The notes beneath the pieces were generated by a model. It saw only the letters and a program-made list of their open reading frames with translations. It was not told the origin of the DNA and did no database searches. Shown here one piece after another: positions 53,185 to 61,050 of a stretch of DNA of 64,000 nucleotides; position 1 is the first letter of the stretch, and each line of letters starts with the position of its first letter. This stretch comes from Bradyrhizobium diazoefficiens (GTDB lineage: Bacteria > Pseudomonadota > Alphaproteobacteria > Rhizobiales > Xanthobacteraceae): NCBI RefSeq assembly GCF_016616235.1, contig NZ_CP067100.1:2973001-3037000 (forward strand). Direction: 5' to 3'. The translations under genes were made by a program, and so were the position numbers.

Positions 53185-53932
53185 AATGCTGGATCGGAAG
53201 GCCGCTGAAATAGTGGTTGATGCCGATCCGAACGACGTGATCGTCGAGTGACACGTGACTGCGATCGAATGCGGCGCCAAGGTTAGGCGTGGAGAAACCG
53301 CTATCTCCCAGTTTCACATAGAGATATTCGGCTTTCGCCGACCATGCCGGCCCGAATGCCCATTCGGCGCCCGCGCCGACGGTCCATCCCGATCGCGACG
53401 CCGAGGCGCTGTCGAACACGGTGCCGGTTGCGGCCGATTTGATGCCGGCTTCAACGCCTGCAACTGCATAACCCGCCGTTGCATAGAGCAGCAAATTTCC
53501 GGGCGTGTAGCCGACGCGCCCGCGCAGGGTGCCGAGCCATTGCATTTTTGTGAAACTCGAGAAGTCCGGATTGCCGGCGGGGCCGCTGTCATGCGAACTG
53601 CCTTTTTGACCGGTCCATGACAAATCGCCTTCGGCGCCGAAAATCCAGCTCGTCAGCTGCCAATTGTAGCCGGCGGTCGCGCCGAACATGCCGCCATTCA
53701 CGTTGAACACGGGTGTATCGTCGAGGCCTGTCGCACGATCGACATGTTTGCTGCGTCCCCACGACCCGCCCGCGGCCAGGCCGACATAAGCGCCCTGCCA
53801 GCCATAGACCGGCGCGCGAATGACGGGCGCTTCTTGCGGATAGGGCGGCAGGTCGGCAGCCGAAGCGTTGGCCGAACAGATCGTGACCGCGGCGCCAAGA
53901 ATAGCTGTCGAGATCGGGAGAGAGAATTTCAT
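53180..53932 (-). CDS. Outer-membrane beta-barrel protein (Omp25/RopB-like)
   Basis: A 250-residue protein with a signal peptide (1-24, ending SANASA) and alternating beta-strands: WQGAYVGLAAGGSWG, GMFGATAGYNWQ, WIFGAEGDLSW, GRVGYTPGNLLLYATAGYAV, WSAKAEYLYVKLGD and the closing strand HVVRIGINHYF. This is the eight-stranded porin-like barrel of Rhizobiales Omp25/Omp31/RopB proteins. A mild variant is that the final aromatic of the barrel is followed by eight more residues instead of ending the chain. Confidence 0.88.
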   Translation of the reverse strand: MKFSLPISTAILGAAVTICSANASAADLPPYPQEAPVIRAPVYGWQGAYVGLAAGGSWGRSKHVDRATGLDDTPVFNVNGGMFGATAGYNWQLTSWIFGAEGDLSWTGQKGSSHDSGPAGNPDFSSFTKMQWLGTLRGRVGYTPGNLLLYATAGYAVAGVEAGIKSAATGTVFDSASASRSGWTVGAGAEWAFGPAWSAKAEYLYVKLGDSGFSTPNLGAAFDRSHVSLDDHVVRIGINHYFSGLPIQHY

Positions 53933-54188
53933 CGGACGAAAGGTCTCTGGCTTGCTGCGGTCGCAGAACGGCCGCATGCGACAAATTGCGTCTCACGCAC
54001 CGCGTTCGCGGACAGCGGCACGCGAACACCGCCTGTCCTCGTGATGTAGACGATCGCCGAGGTCTGACTCCCGCAAAATACTTCCGCGCATTTTTCAGCG
54101 CGTGTCACTGGATCGACGCGTGGGCGTCACAATCGTGCGGCGGAGCAAGTGAGGAAAACGGCGATAGAGCGACGCTCGCTGTCTAGTC

Positions 54189-54269
54189 CGTCATTGCGAG
54201 CGCAGCGAAGCAAATCCAGAATCCCTCCGCGGCGGCAGTCTGGATTGCTTCGCTGCGCTCGCAATGACG
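54189..54269. repeat. Long palindromic intergenic repeat (CATTGCGAGCGCAGCGAAGC type)
   Basis: The arms CGTCATTGCGAGCGCAGCG (start 54189) and CGCTGCGCTCGCAATGACG (ending 54269) are perfectly complementary, and the match continues through AAGCAATCCAGA with one extra A on the left arm, for about 31 paired bases. It lies in the 357-base gene-free gap 53933-54289, where nothing else is seen. I recall this sequence as one of the commonest intergenic palindromes in Bradyrhizobium. Confidence 0.8.
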
Positions 54270-54289
54270 ATGTGGCAAGAGCGCGCCCG

Positions 54290-55720
54290 TTACGAGAAGA
54301 ACGCGATCTTCTCGGCCTGGGTCATGCGGCGGATCGGGGCGAGGGGATCGTTGGCCGTCGCGCGGGGCTTTTGCAGCATGCCGCTGGCAAGGATGCTGGC
54401 GCCGAGCGAGGGCTCGGGCAAGGACGTCGGCAAGGGCGAAGGCATCGGCAGCGTCGCGGTCGGTGCCGCGCCGAACGTTGCCGCGGCGGCCATGGCCGGG
54501 GCCGGCTGCTCCATCACCTCGGCGGCGGCCTCGGCGATGGCGTTGGTGAGGCGCGCGAGCGAGTCCATCGCGATCGGCGCGTCGTCGGCGGGCTGCTCCG
54601 CGACCGGTGCAGCGACCGGCTCAGGTGCAACCGGCTCCGCGACCTCGGCGGCGATGGGCGCTGCCGCCTCCGCAGCCATTGGCTGGGGAATGGCCGCTTC
54701 CGTCTCGACCGGCTCGGTGATCTCGTCGAACTCCGGATCGGGCGCGGCCATCTCCAGCGCGATGGCCTCGAGGATGGCTTCGTCCTCAGCTTCCGCGGCG
54801 GCGTCGAGCGAGAACTCGTCGGTCACCTCCGTGGGTGCGGCGGGCTCGGCGATCGGCTCTTCGAGGGCCGCGCTTTCAAAAGCGGCATCCTCGAGCGCGG
54901 CATTCTCAAGCGGGATCTGGCTCTCGGCAGCGACCTCCGGCTCGGCGGCAGCGTCCGTCGCCTGCTCGGCCATTGCGAAGGCTGCGGCGGTATCAGTCGT
55001 CTCGATGGACACTTCGGGCTCGGCAGCTGCCGCGATGCCCGGCTGCGTCTCCGTAGAAGCCACGGGTGCCTCGCTCGCCATCGCGGCGGGCGCGGTCTCG
55101 ACAGGCGCAGCTTCAGCGACGGACGGCGCGTCCTGCATCGGCGCCGGGGAGGGTCCAACCGCTGCCTGCGGATCGGCGCTCTCGTCGCTATCAAATTGCT
55201 CGACTCGATCCCTGAGCAGATCGAATGCGGCCTTGAGCTCGACGCGGGGATCGACGGCCGAAATCTGCCCGCAGGCGGCCTCGATCGAGGCGAGCTGCGA
55301 ATCAATGAGGTCGCAGATTCGCCCGTCGGCGCCGATCTCGCGCCAGCGCCAGGAGATCTCCTTGATGATGCGGACCCCCCGCGGGATCGGCGCGAGGCTG
55401 GCCTCGATCGCCGTCGGGTCGAACGCCGCGATCGCGATCGTCTCGGCCTCGCGGATGGCGCGGCGGATCTCGACCAGCGCCTCGGGCATGCGGTCCTCGA
55501 CGACGGGTTGCCGCTGTGCCGCAAGGGTTTCTTCGATTTTGGCGACGGCGTCCAGCACCATGGCGGTGTCGGCATTGCGGTTGCGCTTGGCATATTCGCC
55601 GAGGAACCAGCGGCCGCGCGCGGTCTCCATGAAGGCTTCGCGGATCGCGTCGTAATCCTGCTCGTTCGGCTCGGCCGCGCGGGCAGAGATGGGCGAGAGG
55701 GCGAATGCTTCGTTGGCCAT
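54290..55720 (-). CDS. Acidic Ala/Glu/Pro-rich protein of unknown function
   Basis: The 476-residue protein has a conserved-looking N-terminal helical domain (about 18-185) with ETARGRWFLGEYAKRNRNAD, which I associate with uncharacterised alphaproteobacterial proteins. A very acidic low-complexity stretch follows (about 190-440; Ala, Glu, Pro, Val), then a short motif at the end (DPLAPIRRMTQAEKIAFFS). No membrane segment or signal is present, so it is probably cytoplasmic and largely disordered. A polar scaffold or regulatory adaptor is conceivable but not shown. Confidence 0.75.
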   Translation of the reverse strand: MANEAFALSPISARAAEPNEQDYDAIREAFMETARGRWFLGEYAKRNRNADTAMVLDAVAKIEETLAAQRQPVVEDRMPEALVEIRRAIREAETIAIAAFDPTAIEASLAPIPRGVRIIKEISWRWREIGADGRICDLIDSQLASIEAACGQISAVDPRVELKAAFDLLRDRVEQFDSDESADPQAAVGPSPAPMQDAPSVAEAAPVETAPAAMASEAPVASTETQPGIAAAAEPEVSIETTDTAAAFAMAEQATDAAAEPEVAAESQIPLENAALEDAAFESAALEEPIAEPAAPTEVTDEFSLDAAAEAEDEAILEAIALEMAAPDPEFDEITEPVETEAAIPQPMAAEAAAPIAAEVAEPVAPEPVAAPVAEQPADDAPIAMDSLARLTNAIAEAAAEVMEQPAPAMAAAATFGAAPTATLPMPSPLPTSLPEPSLGASILASGMLQKPRATANDPLAPIRRMTQAEKIAFFS

Positions 55721-55749
55721 GACAATCTCGTCGCGCGCAAATCACCGCG

Positions 55750-55762
55750 CGTTACTGTAACG
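55750..55762. promoter_or_regulatory. Small palindrome in a divergent promoter region
   Basis: CGTTA-CTG-TAACG lies in the 77-base gap between the divergent acidic-protein gene and an MFS transporter gene, flanked by ATCACC on both sides. It is a candidate operator only. Confidence 0.25.
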
Positions 55763-55797
55763 ATCACCACGATATCGACCAAATCGCAATTGGTTTG

Positions 55798-56994
55798 ATG
55801 CAGTCCGAATCACAAATCCCCACGCCGTCGGCCGTGAAGCGGCGATTCGCCATCGGCCTCGCACTGTTCTATTCGGCGGTGTTCGCGGTCTCAGGGACGC
55901 ATCTGCCGTTCTTTCCGGTCTGGCTGAAGGCGATCGGCATCGACGCAAGCTGGATCGGCCTCATCAACGCGCTGCCGGCGATCACGCGCTTTACCACGCT
56001 GCCGCAGATCACCGCCTTTGCTGAAAAGCGACATGCCATCCGCGCCGGCATGATGCTGTCGGTGCTGGCGACCGCGATCGGCTTTGCGGCGGTCGGCTTG
56101 CAGCAGCAGCCGCTGGCGCTGTTTCTGATCTACGCGCTGACCTGCATGATGTGGACGCCGACGACGCCGCTCACCGACGCCTATGCGCTGCGCGGTGTCG
56201 CGCGCTACGGGCTCGACTACGGCCCCTTGCGGCTGTGGGGCTCGGCGGCCTTCGCCGCGGGCTCGCTCGCCTGCGGCTATCTCGTCGACGTCATTGCGGC
56301 GCGCGACCTGATCTGGATCATCGTTGCATGGGCCGTCGTCGCGGTCGCGGCCAGCCTGTTGTTGCAGCCGCTCGACGATGTCAGGCGCAAGGCCGGCGAG
56401 ACGCATCCGGGCAAGGCGCTGCTGGGCGACGGCGGCTTCTGGGCCGTGATCGCCTCGGCCGCGCTGATCCAGGGCAGCCACGTTGCCTACTACACCTTCT
56501 CGGCCATCAACTGGCAGCTCCACGGCCTCGGCGGACTGACGATCGCGGGGCTGTGGACGCTGGGTGTGATCGCCGAGATCGTCGTGTTCGCCCTGTCGCC
56601 GCGCTTCTCGCTGCATCCGTCCACGCTGATCGCGATCGGAGGCTTGAGCGCGGTGGTGCGCTGGATCGTCATCGCGAGCGAGCCGCCGCTCGCGCTGCTC
56701 GCGATCGTGCAGCTTGGCCACGGCCTCAGCTTCGGCATGACCATCGTCGGCACCATGAACCTGCTGGTGCAGCGCGTGCCGTCGCATCAACTCGCGCGCG
56801 GGCAGGGCTATTATGCCGCCTGCAACGGGCTGCTGGGCGCTACGACCTCGATCGCGTCAGGCGCGATCTACGCCCGCATCGGCGATGGCCTCTATTACGT
56901 CATGGCCGCGATGGCTGCGCTAGGTGCGCTCGTGATCTGGTCGGCGCGGCACCGGCTGGTCGCTCATCCCCAGAGCGAGGACTCCGGCGGATAG
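55798..56994 (+). CDS. MFS transporter (HcaT/LacY-like MFS_1-like family)
   Basis: A 398-residue protein with 12 predicted helices. GTHLPFFPVWLKAIGIDASW and GPLRLWGSAAFAAGSLACGYL match the MFS_1-like group with the 3-phenylpropionate transporter HcaT. The substrate is unknown. ATG 55798 follows a TTG codon; the ribosome-binding site is weak. The 3' end overlaps the convergent dipeptide epimerase gene by 31 bases. Confidence 0.85.
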   Translation: MQSESQIPTPSAVKRRFAIGLALFYSAVFAVSGTHLPFFPVWLKAIGIDASWIGLINALPAITRFTTLPQITAFAEKRHAIRAGMMLSVLATAIGFAAVGLQQQPLALFLIYALTCMMWTPTTPLTDAYALRGVARYGLDYGPLRLWGSAAFAAGSLACGYLVDVIAARDLIWIIVAWAVVAVAASLLLQPLDDVRRKAGETHPGKALLGDGGFWAVIASAALIQGSHVAYYTFSAINWQLHGLGGLTIAGLWTLGVIAEIVVFALSPRFSLHPSTLIAIGGLSAVVRWIVIASEPPLALLAIVQLGHGLSFGMTIVGTMNLLVQRVPSHQLARGQGYYAACNGLLGATTSIASGAIYARIGDGLYYVMAAMAALGALVIWSARHRLVAHPQSEDSGG

Positions 56995-57959
56995 ACCAGG
57001 CTGCCGTCGTAGCGGAGTCCGTGATCGCGGTCGCGCGCCAGCAGCAGCGGGCCGTCAAGATCGACGAAGCGCGCCAGCGGCGTCACCAGCATCGCGGGAG
57101 CCATCGACAGCGAGGTTGCGACCATGCAGCCGATCATGATCTCGAAGCCGAGCGCCTGGGCGGCATCGGCCATCGCGAGCGCCTCGGTGAGGCCGCCGGT
57201 TTTGTCGAGCTTGATGTTCACGGCGTCGTAGCGGTCGCGCAGCGGCGCGAGCGATGAGCGGTCATGTACGCTCTCGTCGGCGCAGACCGCGAGCGGCCGC
57301 TTGATTCGCGCCAGCGCGTCGTCCTTGCCGGCCGGCAGCGGCTGCTCAACGAGTGTAACGCCGGCGGCGACGCAGGCGGCGAGGTTGGCTTCCAGATTGG
57401 CCTCGGTCCAGGCCTCGTTGGCATCGACGATCAGCTCGGAATCGGGGGCGGCCTTGCGCACCGCTACGATCCGCTCCGGATCGCCGTCGCCGCCGAGCTT
57501 GATTTTGAGCAGGGGCCGGTGCGCCGCCTTGGCAGCAGCCGCCGCCATGTCCGCGGGCGTGCCCAACGAAATCGTGAAGGCGGTGGCGCGCTCGCCCGGC
57601 GAGGGGCGGCCGAGGAGGCTCCAGGCCCGCAAGCCCGCCGCCTTAGCCTCCAGGTCGATCAGGGCGCAATCCAGCGCGTTGCGGGCTGCGCCAGGCTTCA
57701 TGGCGGCCTGGAGGGCCTCCCGGTCGAGACCGCCCTGGACGGCCTCCTGCATGGCCTCGATCGCGGCCAGCGCTGCCTCGGGCGTTTCGCCATAGCGGGG
57801 ATAGGGCACGCATTCGCCGCGCCCGGTCAGGCCGTCCCGGCTCAGCTCGGCCACGACGGTCACGGCCTCGGTCTTGGCGCCGCGGCTGATGGTGAAACTC
57901 CCGGCGATGGGAAAGCGCTCGATTTGCGCGCGAAGTGCCGGAACTTTGCTGGAAGTCAT
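56964..57959 (-). CDS. L-Ala-D/L-Glu (dipeptide) epimerase, enolase superfamily
   Basis: The 331-residue enolase-superfamily enzyme has the KxK catalytic pair (Lys152, Lys154 in LKIKLG), metal ligands Asp179 (IVDANE), Glu205 (VEQPLP) and Asp228 (CADES), and Lys253 in NIKLDKTGG. ARNALDCALIDLEAK and the ending DLDGPLLLARDR are typical of dipeptide epimerases that recycle murein peptides by epimerising L-Ala-D-Glu. The gene is convergent with, and overlaps, the MFS gene; peptide uptake by that transporter is a guess. Confidence 0.9.
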   Translation of the reverse strand: MTSSKVPALRAQIERFPIAGSFTISRGAKTEAVTVVAELSRDGLTGRGECVPYPRYGETPEAALAAIEAMQEAVQGGLDREALQAAMKPGAARNALDCALIDLEAKAAGLRAWSLLGRPSPGERATAFTISLGTPADMAAAAAKAAHRPLLKIKLGGDGDPERIVAVRKAAPDSELIVDANEAWTEANLEANLAACVAAGVTLVEQPLPAGKDDALARIKRPLAVCADESVHDRSSLAPLRDRYDAVNIKLDKTGGLTEALAMADAAQALGFEIMIGCMVATSLSMAPAMLVTPLARFVDLDGPLLLARDRDHGLRYDGSLVYPPESSLWG

Positions 57960-58093
57960 TTTGAACTCTGGCGAAATCTGAACCTGCTAGTTACCTCTAG
58001 CAACTAACATTAACCAGTTGGGGATACCTTCTCTGGGTAAGGGCGCGTGCGCAACCATCTGATTTTCTCCGCCCCGGCACGGGAGCGGACATC

Positions 58094-59227
58094 TTGAGCG
58101 GCGATCCGAAGCTGGAACGGATAGCCAAAGGCAACGCGCTGGCCCTCTGCGCCACCGGAACCTGGACCGCGAGCTTCGCGCCGGTCCTGGAGCGGATGGT
58201 GGCGGACGCCGAGAAGCTCGCCGGCGGCTCGCAAAGCATCTTCATCGACGTCTCCGAGGTCGCCAGACTCGACACGTTTGGCGCCTGGCTGATCGAGCGG
58301 CTGCGCCGCAGCCTGACGCAGGGGCCGGTCGAGGCGCAGATCGCCGGGCTCTCCGCCAATTATTCGAGCCTCGTCGACGAGGTGCGGCGGGTCCGGGCGA
58401 CCCCCGTCATCGAGACCGGCACGATCACCATCACCGGCATGCTGGAGCAGATCGGCCGCGGCGTGGCGGGTGTCGCTGGCACGGTCGCGGGCCTGATCGA
58501 CATGCTCGGCGCGGTGCTCGCGGCAGCCGGGCGCGTGCTGATCCATCCGCGCTCGCTCCGCCTGACCTCGACCGTGCATCACATGGAGCAGGTCTGCTGG
58601 CGCGCGGTGCCGATCATCGTGCTGATCACCTTCCTGATCGGCTGCATCATCGCCCAGCAGGGCATCTTCCATTTCCGCAGGTTCGGCGCCGACATCTTCG
58701 TCGTGGACATGCTCGGCGTGCTGGTGCTGCGCGAGATCGGCGTGCTGCTGGTCGCGATCATGGTCGCGGGCCGCTCGGGCAGCGCCTACACCGCGGAGCT
58801 CGGCTCGATGAAGATGCGCGAGGAAATCGACGCGCTGCGCACCATGGGCTTCGACCCGATCGAGGTGCTGGTGCTGCCGCGCATGCTGGCGCTGGTGCTG
58901 GCGCTGCCGATCCTGGCCTTCCTCGGCGCGATGGCCGCGCTCTATGGCGGCGGGCTTGTCGCCTGGCTCTACGGCGGCGTCGATCCCGAAGCTTTTTTGT
59001 TGCGGCTGCGCGATGCCATTTCGATCGACCATTTCATCGTCGGTATCGTCAAGGCGCCGGTGATGGCCGCGGTGATTGGCATTGTCGCCTGCGTCGAAGG
59101 GCTCGCGGTGCAGGGCAGCGCTGAATCGCTCGGGCAGCACACGACAGCGTCGGTGGTGAAGGGCATCTTCTTCGTCATCGTCATGGACGGCGTGTTCGCC
59201 ATCTTCTTCGCCTCGATCGGGATGTGA
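58094..59227 (+). CDS. MlaE-family permease with N-terminal STAS (MlaB-like) domain
   Basis: A 377-residue protein starting at TTG. Residues 1-105 form a STAS domain (SIFIDVSEVARLDTFGAWLIERL), equivalent to MlaB in Escherichia coli but fused here. The rest is the MlaE permease with EIGVLLVAIMVAGRSGSAYTAELG and SMKMREEIDALRTMGFDP (coupling helix) and five membrane segments. With MlaF and MlaD it would form the inner-membrane complex that carries phospholipids between the membranes. It is followed by mlaF with a 2-base gap. Confidence 0.93.
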   Translation: MSGDPKLERIAKGNALALCATGTWTASFAPVLERMVADAEKLAGGSQSIFIDVSEVARLDTFGAWLIERLRRSLTQGPVEAQIAGLSANYSSLVDEVRRVRATPVIETGTITITGMLEQIGRGVAGVAGTVAGLIDMLGAVLAAAGRVLIHPRSLRLTSTVHHMEQVCWRAVPIIVLITFLIGCIIAQQGIFHFRRFGADIFVVDMLGVLVLREIGVLLVAIMVAGRSGSAYTAELGSMKMREEIDALRTMGFDPIEVLVLPRMLALVLALPILAFLGAMAALYGGGLVAWLYGGVDPEAFLLRLRDAISIDHFIVGIVKAPVMAAVIGIVACVEGLAVQGSAESLGQHTTASVVKGIFFVIVMDGVFAIFFASIGM

Positions 59228-59229
59228 CG

Positions 59230-60012
59230 ATGGCGCAAGAAATCCAAAGCGCGATTCAAAACCCGATCATCCGCGTCCGCGGCATCACCGTGCAGTTCGG
59301 CACGACGCGCGTGCTCGACGGCCTCAACCTCGACGTCAAGCGCGGCGAGATTTTGGGATTTGTCGGCCCCTCGGGTGCGGGCAAGTCGGTGCTGACGCGC
59401 ACCATCATCGGCCTGGTGCCGAAGGTTGCGGGCTCCATCGAAGTGTTCGGCGTCGATCTCGATTCCTCCAGCACGTCGCAGCGGCGCAACGTGGAGCGGC
59501 GCTGGGGCGTGCTGTTCCAGCAGGGCGCACTGTTCTCCTCGCTAACCGTGCGGCAGAACATCCAGTTTCCGATGCGCGAATATTTGCGTGTGTCGCAGCG
59601 GCTGATGGACGAGATCACCATCGCAAAGCTCACCATGGTCGGCCTCAAGCCCGAGGTGGCCGAGCGCTTTCCCTCCGAACTGTCCGGCGGCATGATCAAG
59701 CGCGTCGCGCTGGCGCGCGCGCTGTCGCTCGATCCGGATCTCGTTTTCCTGGACGAGCCGACCTCGGGCCTCGACCCGATCGGCGCCGGCGATTTCGACG
59801 AGCTGGTTCGGACGCTTCAGCGCACTTTGGGGCTGACGGTTTTCATGGTAACGCACGATCTCGACAGCCTTTACACAGCCTGTGATCGCATCGCCGTTTT
59901 AGGGAACGGCAAGATCATTGCGGCAGGTTCGATCGCCGACATGCAGGCCTCGCAGCATCCCTGGCTGAGGCAGTATTTCCATGGCAAGCGCGCCCGCGCG
60001 GTCATGGGTTAA
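59230..60012 (+). CDS. MlaF-type ABC transporter ATPase
   Basis: A 260-residue ABC ATPase with Walker A GPSGAGKSVL, signature LSGGMIKRVALARAL, Walker B LVFLDEPTSGLDP and the H-loop MVTHDLDSL. The signature form LSGGM and the link to MlaE/MlaD identify MlaF. ATG 59230 is used; a GTG at 59224 overlapping the mlaE stop is equally possible and would add two residues. It powers lipid transport by the MlaFED complex. Confidence 0.94.
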   Translation: MAQEIQSAIQNPIIRVRGITVQFGTTRVLDGLNLDVKRGEILGFVGPSGAGKSVLTRTIIGLVPKVAGSIEVFGVDLDSSSTSQRRNVERRWGVLFQQGALFSSLTVRQNIQFPMREYLRVSQRLMDEITIAKLTMVGLKPEVAERFPSELSGGMIKRVALARALSLDPDLVFLDEPTSGLDPIGAGDFDELVRTLQRTLGLTVFMVTHDLDSLYTACDRIAVLGNGKIIAAGSIADMQASQHPWLRQYFHGKRARAVMG

Positions 60013-60041
60013 GTAGCTGGGCTGAGCAGCCGGAGTACCAG

Positions 60042-60914
60042 ATGGAAACGCGGGCGAATTACGTACTGATCGGATCGTTCACGCTGGCGGTGATCGCCGC
60101 GGCGATCGGCTTCGTGCTGTGGTTCCAGTCGCTGCACACCACCAAGCAGCGCAGCCCCTTGCGCGTCGTGTTCGAGGGTCCGGCCGCGGGCCTGCGAAAC
60201 GGCGGCAGCGTCAATTTCAACGGTATCCGGGTGGGTGAGGTGGTCTCGGTGAAGCTGGACAACCCGCGGCGGGTTGTCGCACTCGCCATGGTCGAGAACA
60301 ACGCGCCGATCCGCAAGGACACCCTGGTTGGCCTCGAATTCCAGGGCCTCACCGGCGTGGCCGCGATCTCGCTCAAGGGCGGCGAGGAGGCGGCGCCTGC
60401 GCCGCCACTCGACGAGGACGGCATCCCGACGCTCACCGCCGATCCCAACAAGCTCCAGGACGTCACCGAGGCGATCCGCGCCACGCTGCAGAACATCAAC
60501 AAGATCGTCGCCGACAACCAGGAATCGGTGAAGAACTCGCTGAAGAATCTGGAGACCTTCACCAACTCGCTGGCCCGCAACTCCGAGAAGATCGACGGCG
60601 TCATGGCCAAGGTCGATGGCGTCATGCTCAAGGCGGACAACCTCATGCTCGGCCTCAACACGCTCGCCGGCGGCAAGGACGGCGGCGAGCTATTCCAGGC
60701 CGTGAAGTCGATCCGCGAACTCGCAGACGACTTCGACAAGCGCTCGGGCGCGCTGATGACCGACGGCCGCCGCACGCTCGGCGACATCAGCCGCGCCGTG
60801 AATAACTTCGACCGCAACCCGACCCGCGTCCTGTTCGGCGCCAGCAACAGCGCGCCTCCGCCTCAGCCGGCCGAGCCGCCGAAGCCGGCGGCGCAGGAGC
60901 GCCGGCGGCAGTAG
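60042..60914 (+). CDS. MlaD-type MCE-domain lipid-binding protein
   Basis: A 290-residue protein anchored by one N-terminal helix (about 8-28), with an MCE domain (VFEGPAAGLRNGGSVNFNGIRVGEV, FQGLTGVAAISLKGG) and a long helical C-terminal part to about 260, ending in a Pro-rich tail. MCE proteins form hexameric rings that shuttle lipids. MlaC and MlaA genes are not next to it. A strong terminator follows. Confidence 0.93.
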   Translation: METRANYVLIGSFTLAVIAAAIGFVLWFQSLHTTKQRSPLRVVFEGPAAGLRNGGSVNFNGIRVGEVVSVKLDNPRRVVALAMVENNAPIRKDTLVGLEFQGLTGVAAISLKGGEEAAPAPPLDEDGIPTLTADPNKLQDVTEAIRATLQNINKIVADNQESVKNSLKNLETFTNSLARNSEKIDGVMAKVDGVMLKADNLMLGLNTLAGGKDGGELFQAVKSIRELADDFDKRSGALMTDGRRTLGDISRAVNNFDRNPTRVLFGASNSAPPPQPAEPPKPAAQERRRQ

Positions 60915-60989
60915 GAGCTCTCTCCTCCGTCATTGCTGCGCAACTTTCCTATGCGCAGCGAGCTGTTTGCGCGATGGACACCCCAAACA

Positions 60990-61017
60990 AAAACGGAGGC
61001 CGTGAGGCCTCCGTTTT
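60990..61017. terminator. Bidirectional rho-independent terminator
   Basis: AAAACGGAGGCC-GTGA-GGCCTCCGTTTT is a perfect 12-bp stem with A and T runs at its ends. It separates the convergent mlaD and coiled-coil protein genes and can stop transcription on both strands. Confidence 0.9.
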
Positions 61018-61050
61018 GCTATTCGCCACTCGCCATTCGCGAGCGTCGTC

